Positions 45,482 to 54,482 of a stretch of 64,000 bases of DNA are shown one piece after another. The notes below the pieces were generated by a model that did no database searches, was not told the DNA's origin, and saw only the letters and a program-made list of their open reading frames with translations. A program made the translations under genes and the position numbers. Source of the DNA: Ferrovibrio sp. (lineage in GTDB: Bacteria; Pseudomonadota; Alphaproteobacteria; Ferrovibrionales; Ferrovibrionaceae); contig NZ_JAHBYG010000007.1 in the NCBI RefSeq assembly GCF_019636075.1, forward strand, positions 47,295 to 111,294, written 5' to 3'. Position 1 is the stretch's first letter. Every line of letters starts with the position of its first letter.

Positions 45482-45530
45482 CTGAACACCACCGTTTGCC
45501 TAAACACCACCGTTAGCCTGAACACCACGC
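45482..45530. repeat. 18 bp tandem repeat, 2.7 copies, before a GST gene
   Basis: Units ctgaacaccaccgtttgc (45482), ctaaacaccaccgttagc (45500) and a shortened ctgaacaccacgc (45518) lie between the rplS terminator and the GST ribosome site. The array ends 21 bases before the GST ATG. Confidence 0.9.
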
Positions 45531-45551
45531 AAAACATCCGGGAGAGAAATC

Positions 45552-46217
45552 ATGCCGCAGCTCAATTTCTTCTTTGGTCCGGGCGCTTGCTCGCTGGCCA
45601 GCCATATCGCGCTGGAGGAAACCGGCGCGCCGTTCACCGCCAAGGCGGTGGCGCTGCGCAAGGGCGAACAGCAGGCCCCGGAATACCTGGCGATGAATCC
45701 CAAGGGCAAGGTGCCGCTGCTGGTGATCGACGGCAAGCCGCTCACCGAAAACGTGGCGATCCTCAGCTATCTGGCGAAAACCTTTCCGCAGGCCAAGCTG
45801 CTGCCCACCGGCGATGCGCTGCAGGAAGCCGAGGTGCTGTCTTTCCTGGCCTGGTGCACGGCCGGCATCCATCCGGTGTTTTCCCGCATGTTCGGCCCGC
45901 AGCGTTTCTGCGACCTGCCCGACAGCGCCGACAATGTGAAGAAGCTGGCTGTCGGCCCCACGGCGCAGAATTTCGCGCTGATCGAAAAGATGCTGGCTAA
46001 CACGGTGCAGGCTGGCAAGGATTGGCTGTTCGGCGATTTTTCGGCCGCCGATGGCTATCTCTTCGTGTTCTGGCGCTGGGCGCAGTTTCACAAGCTGGAT
46101 GTCTCGGCCTATCCGAATTACGCCAAGCATTTCGAGCGCATGCTGGCGCGGCCCAGCGTGCAGCGGGCGATGGCGCGCGAGCAGGCGGCGCAGGCGGAAA
46201 TCGAAAAGGCGGCCTGA
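45552..46217 (+). CDS. Glutathione S-transferase family protein
   Basis: 221 residues from an ATG with GGAGAG upstream. The N-terminal thioredoxin-like domain reads PQLNFFFGPGACSLASHIALEETGAPF, NPKGKVPLLVIDGKPLTENVAILSYLA (Pro and Glu/Asn of the glutathione site). The helical C-terminal domain follows, with KDWLFGDFSAADGYLFVFWRW. The Cys/Ser in ACSLASHIAL resembles the beta-class active site (Cys about residue 12). Substrate unknown. A terminator follows. Confidence 0.92.
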   Translation: MPQLNFFFGPGACSLASHIALEETGAPFTAKAVALRKGEQQAPEYLAMNPKGKVPLLVIDGKPLTENVAILSYLAKTFPQAKLLPTGDALQEAEVLSFLAWCTAGIHPVFSRMFGPQRFCDLPDSADNVKKLAVGPTAQNFALIEKMLANTVQAGKDWLFGDFSAADGYLFVFWRWAQFHKLDVSAYPNYAKHFERMLARPSVQRAMAREQAAQAEIEKAA

Positions 46218-46290
46218 GCGGTTGCTCCAGCATTTCTCCCGTCTGGGGGTGTGCTTGCAGGTGATCGTGGTCACAGCCGCGTGAAAATCG

Positions 46291-46333
46291 GGGGGTCTGG
46301 GCATTTTTCCTGCCTAGGCCCCCTTTTCTTTTG
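46291..46333 (+). terminator. Terminator after the GST gene
   Basis: GGGGGTCTGGGCA and TGCCTAGGCCCCC pair over 13 positions (two G-U) around a T-rich loop and are followed by TTTTCTTTT. It lies about 75 bases after the GST stop and just before the doxX operator. Confidence 0.82.
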
Positions 46334-46334
46334 A

Positions 46335-46359
46335 CATTGGTTCCATAAAGTAACCAATG
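46335..46359. promoter_or_regulatory. Inverted repeat in the doxX promoter, candidate operator
   Basis: CATTGGTT-N9-AACCAATG is a perfect 8-base inverted repeat inside an AT-rich stretch, overlapping TTGACA (46331-46336), a good -35 box. A regulator bound here would control doxX. MarR/HxlR-type regulators often control DoxX genes through sites of this form, but no such gene is in the window. Confidence 0.65.
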
Positions 46360-46412
46360 CAATTTTTGCAACCAACCCCAGATATCAACCCTAGACTTGG
46401 GATACAAAGAAA

Positions 46413-46823
46413 ATGCCTGCTCTCGAAAAATTCGGCCCGCTGCTGGGTCGCATCCTGATCGCTCTGCTGTTCGTGCCGGCCGGCATCAGCAAGATCACCG
46501 GCTTCGGCGGCACGGTGGGCTATATCACCTCGGTGGGCCTGCCGCTGCCGCAGGTTGGCGCCGTGCTGGCCATCGTGATCGAACTGGGCCTCGGCCTGGC
46601 CTTGCTGGCCGGTTTCAAGACCCGCTATGCCGCGCTCGGCCTGGCGGTGTTCACCCTGGTGGCCAGCTTCTTCTTCCATGCCTTCTGGGCGGTGCCGGAT
46701 GCGCAGATGGCGTTCATGCAGCAGCTGCTGTTCTTCAAGAACCTGGCGGTTGTCGGCGGTCTGCTGGCCTTTGTCGGCTTCGGCGCCGGCGCCTATGCGC
46801 TGGATAACCGCGCCAAGGCGTAA
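46413..46823 (+). CDS. DoxX family membrane protein
   Basis: 136 residues with four hydrophobic helices. It follows the DoxX pattern: LLGRILIALLFVPAGISKITGFGGTVGYITSVGLPLPQVGAVLAIVIELGLGLALLAGFKTRYAALGLAVFTLVASFFFHAFW, then QMAFMQQLLFFKNLAVVGGLLAFVGFGAG. DoxX proteins are inner-membrane proteins linked to redox stress or sulfur handling in other bacteria. The start has only a weak ribosome site. A perfect inverted repeat lies upstream and a terminator downstream, so it is a single-gene unit. Confidence 0.92.
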   Translation: MPALEKFGPLLGRILIALLFVPAGISKITGFGGTVGYITSVGLPLPQVGAVLAIVIELGLGLALLAGFKTRYAALGLAVFTLVASFFFHAFWAVPDAQMAFMQQLLFFKNLAVVGGLLAFVGFGAGAYALDNRAKA

Positions 46824-46847
46824 CACTTCCGCATCGTTGCGAAAAAG

Positions 46848-46880
46848 GCCATCCGGGCGAAACCCGGGTGGCTTTTTTTT
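46848..46880 (+). terminator. Terminator after doxX
   Basis: GCCATCCGGG and CCCGGGTGGC pair (one G-U) around a CGAAA-like loop, followed by eight T. Convergent nitrile hydratase genes end just beyond. Confidence 0.9.
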
Positions 46881-46910
46881 GTTTCAGGCGTGCGATTTCA
46901 CGCGCGCGAT

Positions 46911-47273
46911 TCAGGCGCGCAGCTTCACCGGCTGGCCATGGGGCGTATGGGCATAAGCCTCGGCCCAGGCATCGCGCATCTGCAAGAGTTCGTCGGCGGC
47001 AACGATGCCCTTGCGGGCCAGCAGGGTTTGCAAGGCCGCCAGCCAGCGTTCGTAATACACAGAGCCGTCATTCGGTCCGCAATCGGCACGCTGCGAGGAA
47101 AGCTCCGCGCCCAGGCTGTCGGCCCATTCGGCCCAGGTGAAGGCGCCCAGTTCATGCAGACGCAGGGTGAGGGCGAAGGCGCTGGCCTGCCAGGGCTCGG
47201 CGAAAACCGGTGTGCCATCCTGGTCCAGCGGCAGCGGACCCAGCCGATCGAGCGGCAGGTCAGACGGCTTCAA
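46911..47273 (-). CDS. Nitrile hydratase accessory protein (P14K-like activator)
   Basis: 120 residues from a TTG at 47273 with GGAGG six bases upstream, overlapping the end of the beta-subunit gene by 14 bases. It resembles the N-terminal part of nitrile hydratase beta (FAEPWQASAFALTLRLHELGAFTWAEWADSLGAEL..., GPNDGSVYYERWLAALQTLLARKGIV), as the cobalt-type activators do. Such proteins deliver cobalt by subunit swapping. It completes the alpha-beta-activator operon order of cobalt nitrile hydratases. Confidence 0.9.
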   Translation of the reverse strand: MKPSDLPLDRLGPLPLDQDGTPVFAEPWQASAFALTLRLHELGAFTWAEWADSLGAELSSQRADCGPNDGSVYYERWLAALQTLLARKGIVAADELLQMRDAWAEAYAHTPHGQPVKLRA

Positions 47274-47928
47274 GATGCGCCTCCCACAGATCGGCGCGGA
47301 CCGTGCCTTTGAAGCGCGCATCCGCGCCCCAGACTTCATCGGCCTCGAATACCACATTGTAGAGATGCTGCGGCTGCTCGCCTTTGAAATGCGCGTTGCT
47401 GTCGGCAAAGACATGCAGGCCGTGATCCATCATCACCACGCCGGTCTTGCCGCGCAGATAGCGGGGCAGGCGGGTATGGCCGGCCGGATTGATGTTGATC
47501 GCACGCACGCGCTGGCCGATGCGCAGGCCGGCAGGTTTGCCTTCGCTGCGCGTGGTGGGGCCGCCGCGCGCCAGGATGGCCGGCACCTGATCGGCGGTCA
47601 CGGCGGGCTTGATCGGTGCCATGATCGGTGCTTGGCCGTTCGGCTCGCCGCTTTGCAGCTCCGCCTCGGTCAGCAATCCGCGCTGCACCAGCAGGCGCTC
47701 CAGGCCGCTCATCCAGCGTTCGTAATAGCTGGAATTCAGATACAGCGCCGGCGGCGTCAATTCGCGGGCATGGCGGCTGGCATCGATATTCCATTGCCCC
47801 AGGCTGCCGGTGGCCAGCGTGATGGCCAGCGCGCGCTTTTCCCAATCGGCATGGAAAAGCGGTTCGTCGGCTTCGGGCTTCACCGGGCCGAAGCCATCCA
47901 TGCCGCCCATATCGTGGATGCCGTTCAT
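47260..47928 (-). CDS. nthB: Nitrile hydratase beta subunit
   Basis: 222 residues from the ATG at 47928, whose ATG overlaps the alpha stop (ATGA). It has [16 protein letters not shown], the universal beta start, [22 protein letters not shown], and the SH3-like C-terminal part [40 protein letters not shown]...[17 protein letters not shown] (here [19 protein letters not shown]). With alpha it hydrates nitriles to amides in the cytoplasm. Confidence 0.96.
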   Translation of the reverse strand: MNGIHDMGGMDGFGPVKPEADEPLFHADWEKRALAITLATGSLGQWNIDASRHARELTPPALYLNSSYYERWMSGLERLLVQRGLLTEAELQSGEPNGQAPIMAPIKPAVTADQVPAILARGGPTTRSEGKPAGLRIGQRVRAININPAGHTRLPRYLRGKTGVVMMDHGLHVFADSNAHFKGEQPQHLYNVVFEADEVWGADARFKGTVRADLWEAHLEAV

Positions 47929-48608
47929 GGCGATGTCCCGGGCGCGCGCGCCGCCAAACCGGTGCCGATCATGCTGTCGCGCGTCACCAGATCGGCGAGC
48001 TGCTCCTCGCTCAGGCCTGCGCTGCCGGCGGGGCGTTCGGGAATTACCAGATAGCGCACTTCGGCGGTGGAATCCCACACGCTGATTTCGGTGCTCTCCG
48101 GCAACGTCACGCCGAAATCCGCCAGCACGCCGCGCGGATCGATCACCGCGCGCGCGCGATAGGCATCGGATTTATACCAGACCGGCGGCAGGCCCAGCAC
48201 GCTCCACGGATAGCAGGAGCATAGCGTGCAGACGACAAGGTTATGCTTGCCCGGCGCATTCTCCACGATCACCATATGCTCGCCCTGGCGACCGCCATAG
48301 CCAAGCTCGGCAATCGCTGCCGTGGCATCCTGGCGCAGGCGGGCCAGATAATCAGGATCGCTCCAGGCGCGGGCCACCACACGGGCGCCGTTGCGCGGGC
48401 CGATCTTGGTTTCGTAGGTGTCGATATAGGCGTCCAGGGCCGCCGCATCCACCAGCCCCTTGCGGGTGAGCAAGGTTTCCAGCGCCTTCACCCGCAGGGC
48501 GGGATCCGGCGGGATATCGGAATGCCCATGATCATGCCCATGATCATGGTCGTGATGATGATCGTGATCGTGATCGTGGTGGTGGTCATGGTCATGGTCA
48601 TGCGTCAT
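47925..48608 (-). CDS. nthA: Nitrile hydratase alpha subunit, cobalt type, with His-rich N-terminus
   Basis: 227 residues. The metal claw is [10 protein letters not shown]; Thr after the first Cys marks the cobalt type (iron enzymes have Ser). Other family words are [32 protein letters not shown] and [17 protein letters not shown]. The first 29 residues hold 16 His alternating with Asp and Gly ([12 protein letters not shown]...), absent from usual nitrile hydratases, and likely to bind Co or Ni. It starts nine bases after the HAD-gene stop; beta and activator overlap downstream, so the five genes LysR-HAD-alpha-beta-activator run as one unit. Confidence 0.95.
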   Translation of the reverse strand: MTHDHDHDHHHDHDHDHHHDHDHGHDHGHSDIPPDPALRVKALETLLTRKGLVDAAALDAYIDTYETKIGPRNGARVVARAWSDPDYLARLRQDATAAIAELGYGGRQGEHMVIVENAPGKHNLVVCTLCSCYPWSVLGLPPVWYKSDAYRARAVIDPRGVLADFGVTLPESTEISVWDSTAEVRYLVIPERPAGSAGLSEEQLADLVTRDSMIGTGLAARAPGTSP

Positions 48609-48617
48609 GGCATCAGC

Positions 48618-49370
48618 CTATGCGGCTTTTTTCACACCGGCCAGCAATTCCGGCAGGCTGTTGATGATGCGGTCGGGCTGGATGCCGCAATCGGCGGGCA
48701 GGCCCTGGCGGTAGGGATCGCACCAGATGGCGTGAATCCCCAAACGTTGCGGTACCACCACTTCCCATTCCAGATTGTCGCCGACCATCCATGTCTGTGC
48801 GGGAGAGACTTCCAGAACCTCCATGGCATGGCGGTAGGCCTGCTCTTCGGGTTTGCCGAAGCCATGCTCGCCTTCGATCTGGATATGGTGGAAGCGATGC
48901 GCGAGATCGAAGCGCTCCACCTTGGCGCGCTGGGTCAGCGCCGCGCCATTGGTGATCAGCGCCAGCTTCACATCGGTCTGGCGCAACGCGTCGATGGTTT
49001 CCAGCGCGCCGGGAAAAAGATGCATCTCCTCGCGGCGCATTTCGGTGAAACGGTCGGCCATGGCATCGGCGGCTTCCAGCGCGGGCATGGCATGGCCGGC
49101 TTCCGCCATATGCTCGAAAGCCCGGCGCACCACGGCGCGGCGCGCTTCGGGCAGGTTCAGGCGCCAGTATTTCTGCACCTCCGGCGTGCTTTCATTCCAG
49201 AACCGGCGGCCCACCTGCGCCAGCATGGCGATCAATGCCGGCACATCCAGTCCGCCCAGATTATCGGCCTGTTCGGCGGCGATGCGTGTCCAGGCCAGAT
49301 GCGGCTGGCCATAGGCGGACAGGATGGTGTCGTCCAGATCGAACAATATTGCCTTGGGTAAGCCACTCAC
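48618..49370 (-). CDS. HAD-superfamily hydrolase (haloacid dehalogenase/phosphatase-like)
   Basis: 250 residues from a GTG at 49370 that overlaps the LysR stop (GTGA). HAD motifs: I AILFDLDDTIL, II LALITNGA, III FGKPEEQAY, IV WMVGDNLEWEVVVPQRLG. The cap is helical C1 type. Substrate unknown; phosphatase or 2-haloacid dehalogenase are both possible, the DxD pair favouring phosphatase. It is coupled with LysR upstream and runs into nitrile hydratase downstream. Confidence 0.9.
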   Translation of the reverse strand: MSGLPKAILFDLDDTILSAYGQPHLAWTRIAAEQADNLGGLDVPALIAMLAQVGRRFWNESTPEVQKYWRLNLPEARRAVVRRAFEHMAEAGHAMPALEAADAMADRFTEMRREEMHLFPGALETIDALRQTDVKLALITNGAALTQRAKVERFDLAHRFHHIQIEGEHGFGKPEEQAYRHAMEVLEVSPAQTWMVGDNLEWEVVVPQRLGIHAIWCDPYRQGLPADCGIQPDRIINSLPELLAGVKKAA

Positions 49371-50272
49371 GACGCGGTTTCCTCCAACAACCAATCGCGC
49401 ATCGCCTTGATGCGCGGGGCCTCGGCCATATGGTCGAGGCAGACAAGCCAATAAGCCCCGCTCACCGGAAAGCTGCGGTCGAACAACCGCACCAGCCGGC
49501 CGGCCTTGATCTCCTCGGCCACGAAGGCCGGGTCCATCACCGCCACGCCCAGGCCCTGCAGGGCGGCCTGGATGGTGAAGCTGCGGGTCTCGAAAACCGG
49601 GCCCACGGTGGGATCTATATCATTGGCGCCCATCGCCTGCAGCCAGATCCGCCAATGTTCGATGCGATTTTGCGAATGCAGCAGGCGCAGCCCGGCCAGA
49701 TCGGCGGGTTTATGGATCTTGCCGGCCAGGTCGGGATGCGCCACCACCGCCAGTTCTTCGGTGAACAGCTTGGTGGCGGTGAGGCCCGGCCAGTCGCCAT
49801 TGCCATAGCGGATGGCGCAATCCAGCCCCTCGCGCTCCAGGTCGATGGGTTTCATCGAGGTGGTGATGCGCACGTCGATATCGGGATGCTTGGCCTGGAA
49901 GCGGGAAAGCCGGGGGATGAACCAGCGCATCGCCACGGTGGAGAACATGCTGATGGTGAGCGTGCCCTCGGTGCGCCGGGCTTCCAGCTTAGCCAGGGCC
50001 TGGGCCAGATAATCGAAGCCGCGCTGCACATCGGGCAGGATGGCCTGGCCCTCGGGCGACAGCACCAGGCCGCGCCGCGTGCGGTGGAACAGCGGCACCC
50101 CCAGCATCTCCTCCAACTGGCGGATCTGGTGGCTGATGGCCGAAAGCGTGACCGAAAGCTCCTCGGCGGCGGCGGTGAAATTCAGGTGCCGGCCGGCCAC
50201 TTCGAAGGCCTTGAGTGCGTTCAGCGGCAGCAACCGGCGGCTGAAGGCACTGGCTGTGGGGGCGGCGGCCAT
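49367..50272 (-). CDS. LysR-family regulator, GcvA-like
   Basis: 301 residues from the ATG at 50272 with GAGGA upstream; a longer frame exists but crosses the leuC promoter gap. The winged helix ([60 protein letters not shown]) and substrate domain ([48 protein letters not shown]) are of the GcvA/AmpR type. Probable regulator of the HAD-nitrile hydratase genes downstream; its effector is unknown. Divergent from leuC across 145 bases. Confidence 0.9.
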   Translation of the reverse strand: MAAAPTASAFSRRLLPLNALKAFEVAGRHLNFTAAAEELSVTLSAISHQIRQLEEMLGVPLFHRTRRGLVLSPEGQAILPDVQRGFDYLAQALAKLEARRTEGTLTISMFSTVAMRWFIPRLSRFQAKHPDIDVRITTSMKPIDLEREGLDCAIRYGNGDWPGLTATKLFTEELAVVAHPDLAGKIHKPADLAGLRLLHSQNRIEHWRIWLQAMGANDIDPTVGPVFETRSFTIQAALQGLGVAVMDPAFVAEEIKAGRLVRLFDRSFPVSGAYWLVCLDHMAEAPRIKAMRDWLLEETAS

Positions 50273-50417
50273 GAATTTTCCTCGATTTCCGCTTGATGTT
50301 AATTCCACCGGATTCCGGCCCTCGGGGCTGTTTAAGCCCTTGCGGTGGCGGGCATCCGCCCTAGAATCCGGCCCCACTTTCGGAAACGCTCCAACGATAG
50401 TCAACGGATATCGCCCT

Positions 50418-51812
50418 ATGACCGCGCCCCGCACGCTCTACGACAAGATCTGGGATAGCCATCTGGTTGCCGAGGATCTGATCTATATCGACCTGCATCT
50501 GGTGCATGAAGTGACCAGCCCGCAAGCCTTTGCCGGCTTGCGCGCGGCCGGTCGCAAGGTGCATCGCCCGGATGCAACCGTGGCGGTACCCGATCATAAC
50601 GTGCCCACCACGCCGGATCGCCTGAAGGGCATCATCGCCGACGAGGAATCCCGCATCCAGGTGGAAACCCTGGATCGGAATGCCAAGGAATTCGGCGTCA
50701 ATTACTACCCGATGAACGATATCAACCAGGGTATCGTGCATATCGTGGGGCCGGAACAGGGCTATACCCAGCCGGGCATGACCATCGTTTGCGGCGACAG
50801 CCACACCGCCACCCATGGCGCTTTCGGCAGCCTGGCCTTCGGCATTGGCACCTCGGAAGTGGAGCATGTGCTGGCCACCCAGACCCTGCAGCAGAAATAC
50901 GCCAAGAACATGCGTATCGACGTGGAAGGCAAACTCGGCCCGGGCGTGACCGCGAAAGACATCATCCTGGCGGTGATCGGCAAGATCGGCACCGCCGGCG
51001 GCACCGGCTATGTGATCGAATATACCGGCAGCGCCATCCGTGGGCTTTCGATGGAAGGCCGCATGACGGTCTGCAACATGACCATCGAGGCGGGCGCCCG
51101 CGCCGGCCTGATCGCGCCGGACGATATCACCTTCGACTATCTCAAGGGCCGCCCGCATGCCCCCAAGGGCGCGGCCTGGGAACAGGCTCTGGCCTGGTGG
51201 AAGACCCTGCCGTCCGATCCGGGCGCCAAGTATGACGCCGAAGTATTCCTCAAGGCCGAGGATATCGTGCCGCATATCACCTGGGGCACCAGCCCGCAGG
51301 ATGTGGCGCCGATCACCGGCGTTGTACCCAACCCGGCCGATATGGCCGACGAAGCCAAGCGCGCAGCTTTGATCCGCGCGCTGGATTACATGGGCCTGAA
51401 GCCCGGCGAGAAGCTGGATACCGTGCCGGTGCAGCGGGTGTTCATCGGGTCTTGCACCAATGGCCGCATCGAGGATCTGCGCGCCGCCGCCGCCGTGGCC
51501 AAGGGCCGCAAGGTGGCTGCCGGCGTGAATGCCATCGTGGTGCCGGGCTCGGGCCTGGTGAAGCATCAGGCCGAGGAAGAAGGCTTGGACAAGGTGTTCC
51601 TCGAAGCCGGCTTCGAATGGCGCGAACCGGGCTGTTCGATGTGCCTGGCGATGAATGCCGACCGGCTCAGCCCCGGCGAGCGCTGCGCCTCCACCTCGAA
51701 CCGCAATTTCGAGGGCCGCCAGGGTCCGCGCGGCCGCACCCATCTGATGAGCCCGGCCATGGCCGTGGCCGCTGCCGTCACCGGCAAGCTGGCCGATGTG
51801 CGCAGCCTGTAA
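50418..51812 (+). CDS. leuC: 3-isopropylmalate dehydratase large subunit
   Basis: 464 residues from the ATG at 50418 (a long in-frame extension upstream overlaps the LysR gene and is rejected). It has [41 protein letters not shown], the cluster ligands in [13 protein letters not shown] and [11 protein letters not shown]. With LeuD it isomerises isopropylmalate in leucine synthesis, using a 4Fe-4S cluster. Confidence 0.97.
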   Translation: MTAPRTLYDKIWDSHLVAEDLIYIDLHLVHEVTSPQAFAGLRAAGRKVHRPDATVAVPDHNVPTTPDRLKGIIADEESRIQVETLDRNAKEFGVNYYPMNDINQGIVHIVGPEQGYTQPGMTIVCGDSHTATHGAFGSLAFGIGTSEVEHVLATQTLQQKYAKNMRIDVEGKLGPGVTAKDIILAVIGKIGTAGGTGYVIEYTGSAIRGLSMEGRMTVCNMTIEAGARAGLIAPDDITFDYLKGRPHAPKGAAWEQALAWWKTLPSDPGAKYDAEVFLKAEDIVPHITWGTSPQDVAPITGVVPNPADMADEAKRAALIRALDYMGLKPGEKLDTVPVQRVFIGSCTNGRIEDLRAAAAVAKGRKVAAGVNAIVVPGSGLVKHQAEEEGLDKVFLEAGFEWREPGCSMCLAMNADRLSPGERCASTSNRNFEGRQGPRGRTHLMSPAMAVAAAVTGKLADVRSL

Positions 51813-51844
51813 GCGCCCGTAAGCGAAGATAAGGAAAGCAAGCC

Positions 51845-52474
51845 ATGGATAAGTTCACCACGCTGACCGCCGTCGCCGCTCCGCTGCCGCTGCTGAATGT
51901 CGATACCGACATGATCATTCCCAAGCAGTTTCTGAAAACCGTGGAGCGCACCGGCCTGGCGCGCGGCCTGTTCTTCGAATTGCGGCAGACCCCGGATGGC
52001 GCGCCGGTGCCGGAATTCTTCATGAACCAGGCGCAATATAAAGGCGCGCAGATTCTGGTGGCCGGCGACAATTTCGGCTGCGGCTCGTCGCGCGAGCACG
52101 CCCCCTGGGCGCTGCTGGATTACGGCATCAAATGCGTGATCTCCACCAGCTTCGCCGACATCTTCTACAATAACTGTTTCCAGAACGGCATCCTGCCGAT
52201 CAAGCTGCCGCAGGCCGATGTGGACAAGCTGATGGACGATGCCAAGCGCGGCCAGAATGCTCGCATCACCGTCGATCTGGAAAAGCAGGAAATCACCGGC
52301 CCGGATGGCGGCACGATCAAGTTCGAGATCGATCCGCACAAGAAGCATTGCCTGCTCAACGGGCTCGACAATATCGGCCTCACGCTGGAGAAGAAGAAAT
52401 CCATCGACGATTTCGAAACCCGCCAGCGCGCCGCCCAGCCCTGGCGCTATGCCCAGGCAGGCCGCGTGAGCTGA
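51845..52474 (+). CDS. leuD: 3-isopropylmalate dehydratase small subunit
   Basis: 209 residues: [68 protein letters not shown]. It is the swivelling small subunit that pairs with LeuC. It lies 32 bases after leuC, preceded by AAGGAAAG. A pair of palindromic repeats separates it from leuB. Confidence 0.97.
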   Translation: MDKFTTLTAVAAPLPLLNVDTDMIIPKQFLKTVERTGLARGLFFELRQTPDGAPVPEFFMNQAQYKGAQILVAGDNFGCGSSREHAPWALLDYGIKCVISTSFADIFYNNCFQNGILPIKLPQADVDKLMDDAKRGQNARITVDLEKQEITGPDGGTIKFEIDPHKKHCLLNGLDNIGLTLEKKKSIDDFETRQRAAQPWRYAQAGRVS

Positions 52475-52488
52475 ATCGATTATCCGTC

Positions 52489-52570
52489 ACCCCCGGATTT
52501 GTTCCGGGGGTCCATGCCAACTTTCCACGCGTTTTATCGGCGCGTGGATGCCCGGAACAAGTCCGGGCAT
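52489..52570. repeat. Two palindromic intergenic repeats between leuD and leuB
   Basis: ACCCCCGGA-TTTGT-TCCGGGGGT at 52489-52511 and ATGCCCGGA-ACAAG-TCCGGGCAT at 52548-52570 share the pattern G/C arm with -GGA/TCC- ends around a five-base loop. The second is identical to the copy at 6581-6603. They sit inside the leu operon gap. Confidence 0.85.
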
Positions 52571-52591
52571 GACGATGCGTTAGGAGCAATC

Positions 52592-53701
52592 ATGTCTAAT
52601 CGTACCATGTTGATGTTGCCCGGCGACGGGATCGGCCCGGAAGTGATGGGCGAGGTTCGCCGAGTCATCGAATGGATGGACAAGCGCCGCCATGTGTCCT
52701 TCAACGTGAAGGAAGATCTGGTGGGCGGCTGCGCCTATGAAAAGCATGGCGCGCCGCTGGCCGACAAGACCATGCAGGATGCGCTGGATTGCGGCGTGGT
52801 GCTGCTGGGCGCCGTGGGCGGCCCGCAATGGGATAACCTGCCTTTCGACAAGAAGCCCGAGCGCGGCCTGCTGCGCCTGCGCAAGGAGATGGACCTGTTC
52901 GCCAATCTGCGCCCGGCGAAATGCTTCGATGCCCTGGTGGAAGCCAGCAGCTTGAAGCCGGAACTGGTGCGCGGCCTCGACATCATGATCGTGCGCGAAC
53001 TCACCGGCGGCGTGTATTTCGGTTCGCCGCGTGGCATCGAGACGCTGCCGAATGGCGAGCGCCGCGGCGTGAACACGCAAGTCTATACCACCAGCGAAAT
53101 CCGCCGTGTGGCCGCCGTGGCCTTCGAGCTGGCGCAAAAGCGCGGCAACAAGGTCACCTCGCTTGAGAAGGCCAATGTGATGGAATCCGGCGTGCTGTGG
53201 CGCGAGGAAGTCACCAAGCTGCATCAGGAAAAGTATAAGGATGTGCAGCTCGAGCATATGTATGCCGATAACGGCGCCATGCAGCTGGTGCGCAACCCGA
53301 AGCAGTTCGACGTGATGGTGACCGACAACCTGTTCGGCGATATCCTGTCCGACGAAGCCGCCATGCTCACCGGTTCGCTGGGCATGCTGCCGTCGGCCTC
53401 GATCGGCGCCGCCGATCCCGCCACCGGCCGCCGCATGGCGCTGTTCGAGCCGGTGCATGGCTCGGCGCCGGATATCGCCGGCAAGGGCGTGGCCAATCCG
53501 TTGGCCACCATCCAGAGCTTCTCCATGGCCCTGCGCTATGCCTATGATCTGGGTGCCGATGCGGACTTGATCGACAAGGCGGCGGAAAACGTGCTGAAGA
53601 GCGGCGTGCGCACCGCCGATCTGGGCGGCGGCTCGGCCAAGGTGGGCACAAAGGGCATGGGCGATGCCCTGATCGGGGAACTCGACAAGCTGGCAGCCTA
53701 A
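52592..53701 (+). CDS. leuB: 3-isopropylmalate dehydrogenase
   Basis: 369 residues from the ATG at 52592 with TAGGAG upstream. It has [107 protein letters not shown]. It oxidises and decarboxylates isopropylmalate with NAD+. It follows leuCD, with the GST gene 50 bases downstream. Confidence 0.97.
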   Translation: MSNRTMLMLPGDGIGPEVMGEVRRVIEWMDKRRHVSFNVKEDLVGGCAYEKHGAPLADKTMQDALDCGVVLLGAVGGPQWDNLPFDKKPERGLLRLRKEMDLFANLRPAKCFDALVEASSLKPELVRGLDIMIVRELTGGVYFGSPRGIETLPNGERRGVNTQVYTTSEIRRVAAVAFELAQKRGNKVTSLEKANVMESGVLWREEVTKLHQEKYKDVQLEHMYADNGAMQLVRNPKQFDVMVTDNLFGDILSDEAAMLTGSLGMLPSASIGAADPATGRRMALFEPVHGSAPDIAGKGVANPLATIQSFSMALRYAYDLGADADLIDKAAENVLKSGVRTADLGGGSAKVGTKGMGDALIGELDKLAA

Positions 53702-53751
53702 ACCGCTTCCCGCTACACTCTTCCCGACGTAAGGGATCGGGAGAGATTGCC

Positions 53752-54387
53752 ATGACAAGCCTGAAATTGTTCGGTCGCAATCTCTCCCCCTATACGCGGC
53801 GCGTCGCCATCGCGATGACGCTGCTCGATATCCCCCATGAGCGCGACTATCTCTCCGTCACCACCGATCCGGCGCGTGGGCTGCAGATCAACCCGGTGGG
53901 CCGGGTGCCGGCCTTGCAATTGTCGCCGGACGAAACCCTGATCGAATCCGCCGCCATCCTGGATTACCTGATGGAACTGGCCGGGCCGAAAAGCCTGATC
54001 CCGGCGCGCGGCAAGGCGCGGCGCGATTGCCAGCGCCTGATGGCGATTGCCAGCGGCGTGCTGGATAAGGCGGTGGGCGCGGTCTACGAAGTGCGCCGCC
54101 GCCCGGCCGAGAAAGTGCACGAACCCTGGCGGCAGCATCTGCTCAATCAGGCCAATGGCGGCTTGAAGGCGCTGGAAGCCGCAGCCGCGCAGATCGGCCC
54201 GGCCCATCCCTGGCTGCTGGGCGAAGAATTCAGCCTGGCGGATATCACCCTGGCGGTGACGATCAGCTTCCTGCGCGTGATGCAGCCCGATCTGCTGGCC
54301 GATGGCGCTTATCCGCATCTGGAAAAACTTACCAATGCCTGCGAGGCCATGGCGGCTTTCAAGGCGCATCCGGTGGAAACCCCCTGA
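53752..54387 (+). CDS. Glutathione S-transferase family protein
   Basis: 211 residues. The N-terminal domain SLKLFGRNLSPYTRRVAIAMTLLDIPHERDYLSVTTDP has Ser-Pro-Tyr at the catalytic place, typical of the GST group with Ser/Tyr rather than Cys. The glutathione site includes NPVGRVPALQLSPDETLIESAAILDYL. The C-terminal domain ends LGEEFSLADITLAVTISFLRV. Preceded by GGGAGAG. It sits just before the effector/immunity island, at the base-composition boundary. Confidence 0.9.
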   Translation: MTSLKLFGRNLSPYTRRVAIAMTLLDIPHERDYLSVTTDPARGLQINPVGRVPALQLSPDETLIESAAILDYLMELAGPKSLIPARGKARRDCQRLMAIASGVLDKAVGAVYEVRRRPAEKVHEPWRQHLLNQANGGLKALEAAAAQIGPAHPWLLGEEFSLADITLAVTISFLRVMQPDLLADGAYPHLEKLTNACEAMAAFKAHPVETP

Positions 54388-54482
54388 AAATACGCAAAAG
54401 TTGTAGTATTAAATTTTATGCTCTTGATGGGTCGAATTGTTCATGTTATGTTCAGTAAACCATGATCAAGGAATACAGCAGC

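Noticed and set aside
45482..45530. Tandem repeat before the GST gene as an iteron or protein-binding array
   Set aside because: Only 2.7 copies, imperfect and similar in kind to unrelated tandem duplications elsewhere in the window, so slippage is the simpler view.
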